From: Actinomycetes bacterium | GTDB taxonomy: Bacteria > Actinomycetota > Acidimicrobiia > Acidimicrobiales > Acidimicrobiaceae | DNA: 5,078 nt | Reading direction: 5' to 3' | Assembly: GCA_021844725.1 (NCBI GenBank) | Contig: JAKBSX010000298.1 | Span: 1 to 5,078, forward strand | In this document: positions 1 to 5,078 of the stretch, piece after piece | Position numbering within the stretch: position 1 is the first letter of the stretch | Layout: each line of letters starts with the position of its first letter | The notes under the pieces: generated by a model | Databases searched by the model: none | The model's input: only the letters and a program-made list of their open reading frames with translations | What the model was told of the DNA's origin: nothing | Position numbers and translations under genes: made by a program

Positions 1-29
1 AACCTTTTTTGATGGTCAACTGGCATGTT

Positions 30-977
30 CTAACCGCTCACAGAAAGTACCGATTTATCGAAAATCTCGTCGAACGATGGCCGCCTTGTAATTATCGACT
101 GGTTCAAGGCAAATTCGATCAGCTTTTCTACGTTCATCCGATTCGGCTCAATTCCATATGGAAGCGGATCTTCCCCAGTAATCTCCATCACGCGTTTATA
201 CATCTTGTCAGTCTTGTTTAGGTCAGCAATTTCATTATTACCTAGTTTGCCAACGTAAAGTCTCTTGGCCTCAGCAAATGCATCAAAAACATCCCTGGCC
301 AAATCAGCATGTTTGGATAAAAGTTCGTCCTTCACAACAACAAGGTGATTTATTGGATACAAACCAGATTCGCGAAGAGCCTTGAAACCCGCTTCAGTGG
401 GATTCTCAATTAACGGTTGAAGGTTCGGGTCATCCGACTCGATTCCAATTGCCGCAGCTATTTCACCATTGACAAGCATCTCCTCAAGCGTTGTTCCACT
501 GGGCATGGAAACTACATTCGAGGGTGCTCTGTATTCTTCGACATGTTCATCTCCTGAAAGTACCCAAGTAACTTTACTGAGATCGACACCGTAGGACTCT
601 TGCAAAATACCCCGCGCCCATACTCCTGTTGTAACCGTATAACCACGGTTGACCCCAACTTGTTTGCCTTCAAGATCTTTCGGCGACCTGATCTGCGAGT
701 TGGTGTTGTAAAGGATTGCTTCCTGGTGAAACCCTCTCACCAGAAATATCGGCAGTGCGGTAAACAATTTACCGTGTTCCTTCGCACATAAATATGTGGT
801 TATTGCCATCTCGCACACGTCATATTCGAGGTTTCTCACCATGCGTCTAAAAGCATGCACAAGAATAGGGACTTCTTCAAATTCGAACTGATACCTTTTG
901 GGAACAATTGAACCATCTTTTATGGCAGCATTGTTTCCTTGAGTCCTAGTAACAGTCTTTAGGGAAGTTTTCTCCAT
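30..977 (-). CDS. 4,5-dihydroxyphthalate decarboxylase family protein (Pht5-like)
   Basis: A 315-residue protein, close to the usual length of the family, whose members decarboxylate 4,5-dihydroxyphthalate to protocatechuate in phthalate breakdown. Recognisable stretches are the N-terminal DGSIVPKRYQFEF (21-33), DVCEMAITTYL (53-63), LPIFLVRGFHQEAI (75-88), the RSPKDLEGKQVGVNRGY lobe motif (97-113), GLYPINHLVVVKDEL (205-219) and the C-terminal DPLPYGIEPNR (270-280) with ITRRPSFDEIF (296-306). The fold is that of type 2 periplasmic binding proteins, but the N-terminus has no signal peptide or lipobox, so a cytoplasmic enzyme is more likely than a transporter component. The start is bounded by an in-frame stop three bases upstream of the codon before ATG; the only purine-rich site (AAGGG, complement of 992-996) lies 14 bases upstream, so initiation may be weak. 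It is transcribed divergently from the other genes. The exact substrate, dihydroxyphthalate or an analogue, is inferred from family and context. Confidence 0.85.
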   Translation of the reverse strand: MEKTSLKTVTRTQGNNAAIKDGSIVPKRYQFEFEEVPILVHAFRRMVRNLEYDVCEMAITTYLCAKEHGKLFTALPIFLVRGFHQEAILYNTNSQIRSPKDLEGKQVGVNRGYTVTTGVWARGILQESYGVDLSKVTWVLSGDEHVEEYRAPSNVVSMPSGTTLEEMLVNGEIAAAIGIESDDPNLQPLIENPTEAGFKALRESGLYPINHLVVVKDELLSKHADLARDVFDAFAEAKRLYVGKLGNNEIADLNKTDKMYKRVMEITGEDPLPYGIEPNRMNVEKLIEFALNQSIITRRPSFDEIFDKSVLSVSG

Positions 978-994
978 AATTTAGCGATCTGCCC

Positions 995-1021
995 TTCATA
1001 TTTCGGATGCTAGCCGGTCAA
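995..1021 (-). promoter_or_regulatory. weak candidate promoter for the Pht5-like gene
   Basis: Read on the minus strand, TTGACC (complement of 1016-1021; five of six matches to the -35 consensus) is followed after 15 bases by TATGAA (complement of 995-1000; four of six to the -10 consensus). The short spacer and poor -10 make this tentative. A leftward promoter must lie somewhere in this gap because the neighbouring gene points away, and an activator could compensate for the weak elements. Confidence 0.25.
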
Positions 1022-1053
1022 TGAAACTGCTTAGAATCTCGACCTATAAAAGA

Positions 1054-1081
1054 CTAACATCGGAGATGGTTCATCTATAAT
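1054..1081 (+). promoter_or_regulatory. sigma70-like promoter for the dehydrogenase-aldolase-hydratase operon
   Basis: CTAACA (1054-1059, four of six matches to TTGACA) and a perfect TATAAT (1076-1081) are separated by 16 bases. Transcription would begin near 1088, leaving a leader of about 45 bases before the ATG at 1133. The perfect -10 paired with an imperfect -35 is common at activated promoters. A short dyad lies in the spacer, which would put a bound regulator in competition with RNA polymerase. Confidence 0.5.
1064..1076. repeat. short dyad AGATG-GTT-CATCT in the promoter spacer
   Basis: Perfect 5-bp arms (1064-1068 and 1072-1076) around a 3-base centre, lying between the proposed -35 and -10 and touching the first base of the -10. 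The position suits a repressor operator. The arms are short, so this rests mainly on location. Confidence 0.3.
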
Positions 1082-1132
1082 GCGTCTAAGCATAATACCT
1101 TAAGCCCTTTGAGAATTCAGCGAGGATCACCT

Positions 1133-2257
1133 ATGAATCAAAACGTTTTGGCCGCCGTTCGAACAGGCCCGGGAACGACGGAAATAAGAGAGTATCCACT
1201 TCCAGATGTACCTGAGGGAAGTGCGCTCATGAAGGTCGAAGTTGCGGGAATTTGCGGAACTGACGTCAAACTGTACGCAAAGCCAACTATACAAGGGCCG
1301 GTAATTATGGGACATGAGAACATTGGCATTGTTACAAATGCGAGCCAAGAATTCATGGACCGAAAAGGTGTAAAAAATGGTGATCGAATTTTTGTAGAAC
1401 ATTACGTAGGGTGTTTCAACTGCCAGTGGTGCCATATCGGAGAGTACCGACATTGCGAAAATACCGACTGGCGTACAAATCCTGACGCAAGAAGATATGG
1501 GTACACCTCAGCTGAAAATCCCTATAACCTTTGGGGCGGCTTCTCACAGTATATGTATCTACCTTGGAATGCTGTAATACATAAAGTTCCAGACGGTGTG
1601 TCAGCTGAACTTGCTGGACTTGTTACACCGATGTCAAATGGAATACAATGGGCATTGCTTGATGCAGGCGTTGGTTACAATTCGACAGTCCTTATCCAGG
1701 GGCCCGGTCAGCAAGGTTTATCCCAAGCCGTAGCTTGCAAACAAGCCGGCGCTTCGCTCGTAATTGTTACGGGCACCACCAGAGACAAAGCCCGGCTGGA
1801 GCTTGCACAAATACTCGGGGCAGACTATGTAATCGATGTTCAAAGCGAAGATCCTTTGTCGAGAATAATGGAAATCACCAAGGGGCAAGGGGTTGACGTA
1901 GTATTGGACTGCACATCCGGCGCTGGCACAACGCCTATTCTCCTCGGAATCGATGCGCTGAAAAGGAGGGGGGGAACTTTACTGGTTCAAGGCGAATTAG
2001 CGGGCTTTCCAGACTTTCCCCTCAAGAAACTGACCGAGAAAGCTATAACAATCAAAAGTGCAAGAGGCCATAGCTACATAGCGTGCGAATTAGCACTCGC
2101 ACAATTGGCGTCGAAGAGATTTCCTCTTGACCTACTAACGACTCATAGATTCGGCCTAAAAGATGTCGACAGGGCCATAAAAGCCATCGGCGGCGGCGAA
2201 CCCGACGTGATCCACGTTTCACTAATGCCGTGGTTAGATACAGAGGGAGAGAGCTAA
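1133..2257 (+). CDS. zinc-type medium-chain alcohol dehydrogenase family protein
   Basis: 374 residues, a normal length for a zinc-dependent medium-chain dehydrogenase (MDR). The GroES-like catalytic half has GICGTD (C41) and GHE (H61, E62). A complete structural-zinc lobe with C94, C97, C100 and C108 follows. The Rossmann half opens with GPGQQG (190-195). After its second strand the sequence is [10 protein letters not shown], with no acidic residue where NAD-specific enzymes usually carry one, so NADP use is possible. The position that often supplies another zinc ligand (E in an EP motif) reads LVTPMSNG, with T165. I chose ATG 1133 over the upstream in-frame TTG at 1109 because GAGGA (1122-1126) sits six bases before it. 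It is the first gene of the rightward operon and its stop overlaps the next start. The substrate is unknown; oxidation of a pathway diol, hemiacetal or alcohol is inferred from context only. Confidence 0.85.
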   Translation: MNQNVLAAVRTGPGTTEIREYPLPDVPEGSALMKVEVAGICGTDVKLYAKPTIQGPVIMGHENIGIVTNASQEFMDRKGVKNGDRIFVEHYVGCFNCQWCHIGEYRHCENTDWRTNPDARRYGYTSAENPYNLWGGFSQYMYLPWNAVIHKVPDGVSAELAGLVTPMSNGIQWALLDAGVGYNSTVLIQGPGQQGLSQAVACKQAGASLVIVTGTTRDKARLELAQILGADYVIDVQSEDPLSRIMEITKGQGVDVVLDCTSGAGTTPILLGIDALKRRGGTLLVQGELAGFPDFPLKKLTEKAITIKSARGHSYIACELALAQLASKRFPLDLLTTHRFGLKDVDRAIKAIGGGEPDVIHVSLMPWLDTEGES

Positions 2258-2946
2258 TGAACGTAGTTGTACAGAACATTGCAAGAGCAAAGCGTGACAT
2301 AGTCGATGAGTTAGGCAATTATGGTGTCGCGACAATTCACGAAGCCCAAGGACGTACCGGTCTTCTCGCTGCAGAGATCAATCCGATCTACAAAGGTGCC
2401 CGGATCTCAGGAAGTGCAATAACGGTAAGCGTTCCACCTGCCGACAACTGGATGATTCATGTAGCCATCGAGTGGTGCAAAGAAGGCGATATCCTGGTAG
2501 TTGCCCCTACGTCTCCATCTGATGCAGGATATTTTGGTGAACTTCTTGCAACTTCAGCTGCTGCTCATGGGGTGAGGGGACTGGTAATAGACGCCGGGTG
2601 TAGGGACGTTTCCGAACTCGAAGAAATCGGATTTCCAGTTTGGTCGAGATACATCTGCGCCACAGGAACTGTCAAGGAGACGCTTGGCTCTGTAAATATC
2701 CCCGTTGTTTGCGCAGGGCAACTTGTAGAACCTGGCGACGTCATCGTCGCCGATGATGACGGCGTGGTTGTCGTGCCCCGACGCACCGCTTCACAAGTCC
2801 TTGCCGACTCAGCCTCTCGAGAAGCGAGAGAAGCTAAATCGCGAGCCAAATATAAAGCGGGTGAGCTGGGCTTGGACTTGAACAACATGAGAGACCGCCT
2901 AAAGAGCAAAGGTTTGATTTACATCGACGAACCCGTCAATGACTAA
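2257..2946 (+). CDS. ligK: 4-carboxy-4-hydroxy-2-oxoadipate aldolase / oxaloacetate decarboxylase (LigK/ProA type)
   Basis: A 229-residue class II aldolase of the RraA-like fold, matching LigK/ProA enzymes over its whole length. It cleaves 4-carboxy-4-hydroxy-2-oxoadipate to pyruvate and oxaloacetate, the last step of protocatechuate 4,5-cleavage, and family members usually also decarboxylate oxaloacetate. Family signatures are [15 protein letters not shown] (23-37), [15 protein letters not shown] (60-74), [18 protein letters not shown] (83-100) and VNIPVVCAG (146-154). The pyruvate-binding GELL loop is at 94-97, the substrate arginine and metal aspartate are R116-D117, and E192 in the C-terminal helix matches the glutamate contributed by a neighbouring subunit; all keep one constant offset from characterised aldolases. 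RraA regulators lack this full set. The start is the ATG within TAATG, preceded by a purine-rich site at 2241-2252; an upstream in-frame GTG at 2230 is less likely. The one-base overlap indicates translational coupling to the dehydrogenase. Confidence 0.92.
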   Translation: MNVVVQNIARAKRDIVDELGNYGVATIHEAQGRTGLLAAEINPIYKGARISGSAITVSVPPADNWMIHVAIEWCKEGDILVVAPTSPSDAGYFGELLATSAAAHGVRGLVIDAGCRDVSELEEIGFPVWSRYICATGTVKETLGSVNIPVVCAGQLVEPGDVIVADDDGVVVVPRRTASQVLADSASREAREAKSRAKYKAGELGLDLNNMRDRLKSKGLIYIDEPVND

Positions 2947-3005
2947 TTCACAGGTCTAAACATGACGCTCCATATCCACCATCTTTCACGAACCAGGATA
3001 AACCA

Positions 3006-4028
3006 ATGATTATTGATTGCCACGGTCACTATACTACTGCCCCATCACAGCTACAGGAATTCCGTGATGCCCAACTTGCGCGCCTGACAAATTCAAGTCT
3101 TCCAAAACCAACTTTGCGAAGCATAAGCGACGATGAAATTAGAGAAAGCATAGAGTCAAACCAGCTTAAAGTTCTCAAAGAACGCGGAGAAGACCTGATG
3201 ATCTTTTCCCCAAAGGCATCAGCGATGGCACACCATATAGGTGATCCGGAAACCGCTGTCGAGTGGGCAAGAGTAAACAATGACCTAATTTATCGAGTAA
3301 CAAGCCTTTTCCCGGAAAATTTCGCACCGGTTTGCCAATTACCCCAAACCGCAAATGGACCACTGGATACGTCGGTTGCAGAGTTGCGACGCACAGTTGA
3401 AGAGCTCGGATTCATCGGTTGCAACCTCAACCCTGATCCCTCAGGAGGCCACTGGACATCTAAGCCACTTACACATGAGTATTGGTTCCCCCTATACGAA
3501 GCAATGGTAGAGCTAGACGTGCCCGCTATGATCCATGTATCTGGTTCATGTAACCCTAATTTCCACGCACTTGGCGCACATTATCTAAATGCTGATACCT
3601 CGGCATTCATGCAGTTCATCGAAGGCGACCTTTTTTCAAGATTCCCAACACTTAGATTGATAATTCCTCACGGAGGAGGTGCAGTACCGTATCACTGGGG
3701 AAGATACCGAGGCCTATCAGAAAGGCTGAAACGTCCGGATCTACAGAGCCATGTCATGGGTAACGTCTACTTCGATACGTGCGTGTATCATCAACCTGGA
3801 ATTGACCTGCTCACTAAAGTTGTCAGTATCGACAACATCTTGTTCGCTTCCGAAATGCTCGGCGCTGTTCCACACGTGAAAAACCCCGAAACAGGCGACT
3901 ATTGGGATGACACTAAAAAATACATTGACGCCCTTAATCTATCTGATAGTGACGCAAATAAAATATTTGAATTAAACGCTAGGAGTGTTTACCCCAGACT
4001 AAACGCAAGAATCAATTCCCTAAAATAA
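3006..4028 (+). CDS. ligJ: 4-oxalomesaconate hydratase (LigJ/PmdB type amidohydrolase)
   Basis: 340 residues, the usual LigJ length, and recognisable end to end as the amidohydrolase-superfamily 4-oxalomesaconate hydratase. It adds water to 4-oxalomesaconate to form 4-carboxy-4-hydroxy-2-oxoadipate, the substrate of the aldolase encoded just upstream. The N-terminal metal motif DCHGH gives H6 and H8; further expected metal or active-site residues are H177 (MIHVS), H222 (PHGGGAVPYHWGR, 221-233) and E283 (FASEMLGAV). Other diagnostic stretches are MAHHIGD (74-80), NLNPDPSGGHWTS (140-152), GAHYLNADTSAFM (190-202) and FDTCVYHQPGIDLL (256-269). AGGA at 2995-2998 stands seven bases before the ATG. 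The 59-base gap after the aldolase gene contains no convincing promoter or terminator, so the two are probably co-transcribed. The enzyme is cytoplasmic and no key residue is missing. A related amidohydrolase of other substrate is unlikely given the strong match and context. Confidence 0.93.
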   Translation: MIIDCHGHYTTAPSQLQEFRDAQLARLTNSSLPKPTLRSISDDEIRESIESNQLKVLKERGEDLMIFSPKASAMAHHIGDPETAVEWARVNNDLIYRVTSLFPENFAPVCQLPQTANGPLDTSVAELRRTVEELGFIGCNLNPDPSGGHWTSKPLTHEYWFPLYEAMVELDVPAMIHVSGSCNPNFHALGAHYLNADTSAFMQFIEGDLFSRFPTLRLIIPHGGGAVPYHWGRYRGLSERLKRPDLQSHVMGNVYFDTCVYHQPGIDLLTKVVSIDNILFASEMLGAVPHVKNPETGDYWDDTKKYIDALNLSDSDANKIFELNARSVYPRLNARINSLK

Positions 4029-4088
4029 TTACACGGTGAAGCACGAAAGCCCCTCCACATCACAAAATTGACAATTATCCAAAATAAG

Positions 4089-4134
4089 CTGGCAAAAATG
4101 TATTGAAATTCTTGCAGAAAAGCAAGTTTGCCAG
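4089..4134. repeat. nested inverted repeats downstream of the hydratase gene
   Basis: CTGGCAAA (4089-4096) pairs perfectly with TTTGCCAG (4127-4134). Directly inside the right arm, CTTGC (4111-4115) pairs with GCAAG (4122-4126) around a 6-base loop. In RNA this would give an 8-bp outer stem, a one-sided bulge of 14 bases and a 5-bp inner stem. There is no run of T after it, so it is not a standard intrinsic terminator. It may be a weak terminator, an RNA-processing or stability hairpin for the upstream operon, or an upstream operator for the oxygenase gene. Confidence 0.45.
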
Positions 4135-4162
4135 TAAAAGATTAGTAGAAGTCTGCAATCTC

Positions 4163-4190
4163 AACTCTGACAGTTAACCCAGTCAGAGTT
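4163..4190. promoter_or_regulatory. 9-bp palindromic operator candidate upstream of the oxygenase gene
   Basis: AACTCTGAC (4163-4171) and GTCAGAGTT (4182-4190) form a perfect inverted repeat with a 10-base centre. Arm centres are 19 bases apart, just under two helical turns, which suits a dimeric regulator contacting one face of the DNA. It overlaps the proposed -35 element, so a bound protein would directly affect polymerase. No T-run follows, arguing against a terminator. No regulator gene is in the window, so the protein family is unknown. Confidence 0.5.
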
Positions 4191-4201
4191 AATGGTATAA
4201 T
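4174..4201 (+). promoter_or_regulatory. extended -10 promoter of the Rieske oxygenase gene
   Basis: A perfect TATAAT at 4196-4201 is preceded by TG one base upstream (4193-4194), giving the extended -10 form TGnTATAAT. TTAACC at 4174-4179 (four of six matches) is a -35 candidate at 16-base spacing. Transcription would begin near 4208 with a leader of about 65 bases. This suggests the oxygenase gene is transcribed on its own promoter rather than only by read-through from the hydratase. Confidence 0.55.
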
Positions 4202-4238
4202 CATTGTTAGATTTAGACTCAAGTCGCTTACTTTACGT

Positions 4239-4253
4239 TCGATTTCCAATCGA
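4239..4253. repeat. small hairpin in the oxygenase leader
   Basis: TCGATT (4239-4244) and AATCGA (4248-4253) pair perfectly around a 3-base loop, ending eight bases before the ribosome binding site AAGGA at 4261-4265. It could mildly affect translation, but the stem is short and AT-rich. Confidence 0.2.
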
Positions 4254-4272
4254 TCGATGAAAGGATTTAAGG

Positions 4273-5078
4273 ATGCTTCGACAGGAAGTTAATGAACTCC
4301 TAACCCAAACGGGTCCAGGAACAAAAATGGGCAACCTTTTCCGGCAGTATTGGCTACCAGCGCTTTTAGCTGAGGAACTCCCAGAAAATGATTGTCCGCC
4401 AGTACGTGTAAAGCTTCTTTCGGAACGAATGATTGCATTTCGCGACTCTGAAGGCAGACTGGGATTAATTGACGAATTTTGTGCACATAGGGGTGCTTCA
4501 CTTTGGTTTGGCCGGAATGAACAATCCGGCCTTCGTTGCGCCTACCACGGTTGGAAATACGACGTAACTGGACAGTGCACGGAAGTTCCATCTGAGCCAT
4601 CAAATAGCACTTTCTGTCAAAATGTAAAATTGAGGACCTACCCGCTCGTCCAAATTGGTGACGTCCTGTGGACATACATGGGTGATCCCGAAAAGACTCC
4701 TGCAATCCCCGACTATGAGTGGCTTCATGTACCCGCTGACCAAACATTCACCTCAAAGCGATTTCAGGAATCCAACTGGCTTCAAGCGCTAGAAGGCGGC
4801 ATTGACTCAAGCCACGTATCGTTCCTGCACTCAAGCGGACTACACAATGACCCCCTTTTCAAAGGCGCAAAAGGTAACGAATACAATCTCAAGGATCTAA
4901 AGCCTTTCTTTGAAGTAGCAGAAGCAGACGGTGGGTTATTCATAGCGGCACGTCGAAATGCTGAAGAAGGTAAATACTACTGGCGTATCACCCCGTGGGT
5001 CATGCCAAGCTTCACCATGGTTCCCCCACGCGGGGATCACCCTGTTCACGGACACTTTTGGGTTAGGAGTTCATTAAC
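4273..5078 (+). CDS. Rieske aromatic ring-hydroxylating oxygenase alpha subunit, phthalate 4,5-dioxygenase type (3' end outside window)
   Basis: 268 residues are visible without a stop; relatives are around 430-440 residues, so roughly 60 percent is present. The N-terminus (NELLTQTGPGTKMGNLFRQYW, 7-27) and the block from CPPVRVKLLSERMIAFRD (41-58) are typical of the phthalate 4,5-dioxygenase oxygenase group. The Rieske [2Fe-2S] site is complete as C70-x-H72-x16-C89-x2-H92. The mononuclear iron site is seen in NWLQALEGGIDSSHVSFLH (168-186), with H181 and H186 as ligands and D178 as the expected bridging aspartate; the third ligand lies beyond the window. Such enzymes dihydroxylate the ring using electrons from a separate reductase, not found here. 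ATG 4273 follows AAGGA (4261-4265) by seven bases. Promoter elements lie just upstream. This family includes many uncharacterised paralogues, some of them demethylases, so phthalate as substrate is likely but not certain; the decarboxylase gene nearby supports it. Confidence 0.88.
   Translation, partial: MLRQEVNELLTQTGPGTKMGNLFRQYWLPALLAEELPENDCPPVRVKLLSERMIAFRDSEGRLGLIDEFCAHRGASLWFGRNEQSGLRCAYHGWKYDVTGQCTEVPSEPSNSTFCQNVKLRTYPLVQIGDVLWTYMGDPEKTPAIPDYEWLHVPADQTFTSKRFQESNWLQALEGGIDSSHVSFLHSSGLHNDPLFKGAKGNEYNLKDLKPFFEVAEADGGLFIAARRNAEEGKYYWRITPWVMPSFTMVPPRGDHPVHGHFWVRSSL

Larger units (their letters stand above)
1028..1092. repeat. 8-bp inverted repeat spanning the divergent promoter region
   Basis: TGCTTAGA at 1028-1035 is the exact reverse complement of TCTAAGCA at 1085-1092, with 49 bases between. 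The arms flank the proposed rightward promoter, the right arm lying at its expected transcription start. Two half-sites for a looping or multimeric regulator would look like this, but one 8-bp match in a gap of this size can also arise by chance. Confidence 0.3.

Noticed and set aside
1045..1050. TATAAA as a second -10 element for the rightward operon
   Set aside because: No reasonable -35 is found 15 to 19 bases upstream, and the TATAAT at 1076 is a better match with better spacing.
1127..1453. A 108-codon minus-strand open frame over the start of the dehydrogenase
   Set aside because: It is antisense to the well-supported dehydrogenase frame with all its zinc motifs, and shows no family signature.
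1963..1974. Strong internal Shine-Dalgarno-like AAGGAGG merging into a seven-G run in the dehydrogenase gene
   Set aside because: The frame continues normally through K277-G281 and no ATG, GTG or TTG follows at a useful distance. It encodes a conserved-looking KRRGGT turn and is most simply coding sequence, though a homopolymer sequencing error would be possible here.
2565..2909. A 114-codon minus-strand open frame within the aldolase gene
   Set aside because: Low-complexity Ser/Thr/Ala-rich shadow of the LigK frame, with no supported start site.
4068..4073. Perfect TTGACA -35 hexamer after the hydratase gene
   Set aside because: No acceptable -10 element occurs 15 to 19 bases downstream, so it is probably fortuitous; the promoter at 4174-4201 is much better placed.
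4163..4190. Intrinsic terminator for the hydratase operon
   Set aside because: The stem is perfect, but it is not GC-rich at the base and no T-tract follows; instead a TATAAT promoter element comes next, so an operator reading is preferred.
4289..4747. A 152-codon open frame on the minus strand
   Set aside because: It lies wholly antisense to the Rieske oxygenase gene, whose iron-sulphur and iron-binding motifs prove the plus-strand frame; its translation shows no recognisable domain.

Overview
The window is a fragment of a bacterial gene cluster for breaking down carboxylated aromatic compounds. It holds four complete genes and one partial gene. The proteins most closely resemble the phthalate pathway that runs through 4,5-dihydroxyphthalate to protocatechuate, and the lower part of the protocatechuate 4,5-cleavage (meta) pathway. 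Base composition looks balanced, with slightly under half G+C by eye, and the intergenic stretches are AT-richer. Gene content, Shine-Dalgarno sites and sigma70-like promoter hexamers indicate a bacterium. A proteobacterium is the natural guess because the best-known relatives (Pht, Lig, Pmd, Pro proteins) come from there, but nothing in the sequence fixes the phylum.

Layout. On the minus strand, 977 to 30 encodes a cytoplasmic protein of the 4,5-dihydroxyphthalate decarboxylase (Pht5) family. A divergent intergenic region (978-1132) carries a good promoter for the rightward genes, a weak one for the leftward gene and two inverted repeats. Rightward come a zinc-type medium-chain dehydrogenase (1133-2257), a LigK/ProA-type 4-carboxy-4-hydroxy-2-oxoadipate (CHA) aldolase (2257-2946, overlapping the dehydrogenase stop by one base) and a LigJ-type 4-oxalomesaconate hydratase (3006-4028). 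A 244-base spacer (4029-4272) holds two perfect inverted repeats and a strong extended -10 promoter. It leads into a Rieske ring-hydroxylating oxygenase alpha subunit of the phthalate 4,5-dioxygenase type (from 4273, cut off by the window end).

How they fit together. The Rieske oxygenase would add two hydroxyls to the ring and a dehydrogenase would re-aromatise the diol. The Pht5-like enzyme would then remove one carboxyl to give protocatechuate. After ring cleavage, oxidation and lactone hydrolysis by enzymes not in this window, LigJ hydrates 4-oxalomesaconate to CHA and LigK splits CHA into pyruvate and oxaloacetate. The gaps are the usual dihydrodiol dehydrogenase, the oxygenase reductase, the 4,5-dioxygenase LigAB, the LigC dehydrogenase and the LigI lactonase. 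The unassigned medium-chain dehydrogenase sits where one of the missing NAD(P)-dependent oxidation steps would be expected. I saw no tRNA, rRNA, CRISPR array, insertion sequence or phage signature. No new type of system is evident; the points of interest are the dehydrogenase and the regulatory DNA.
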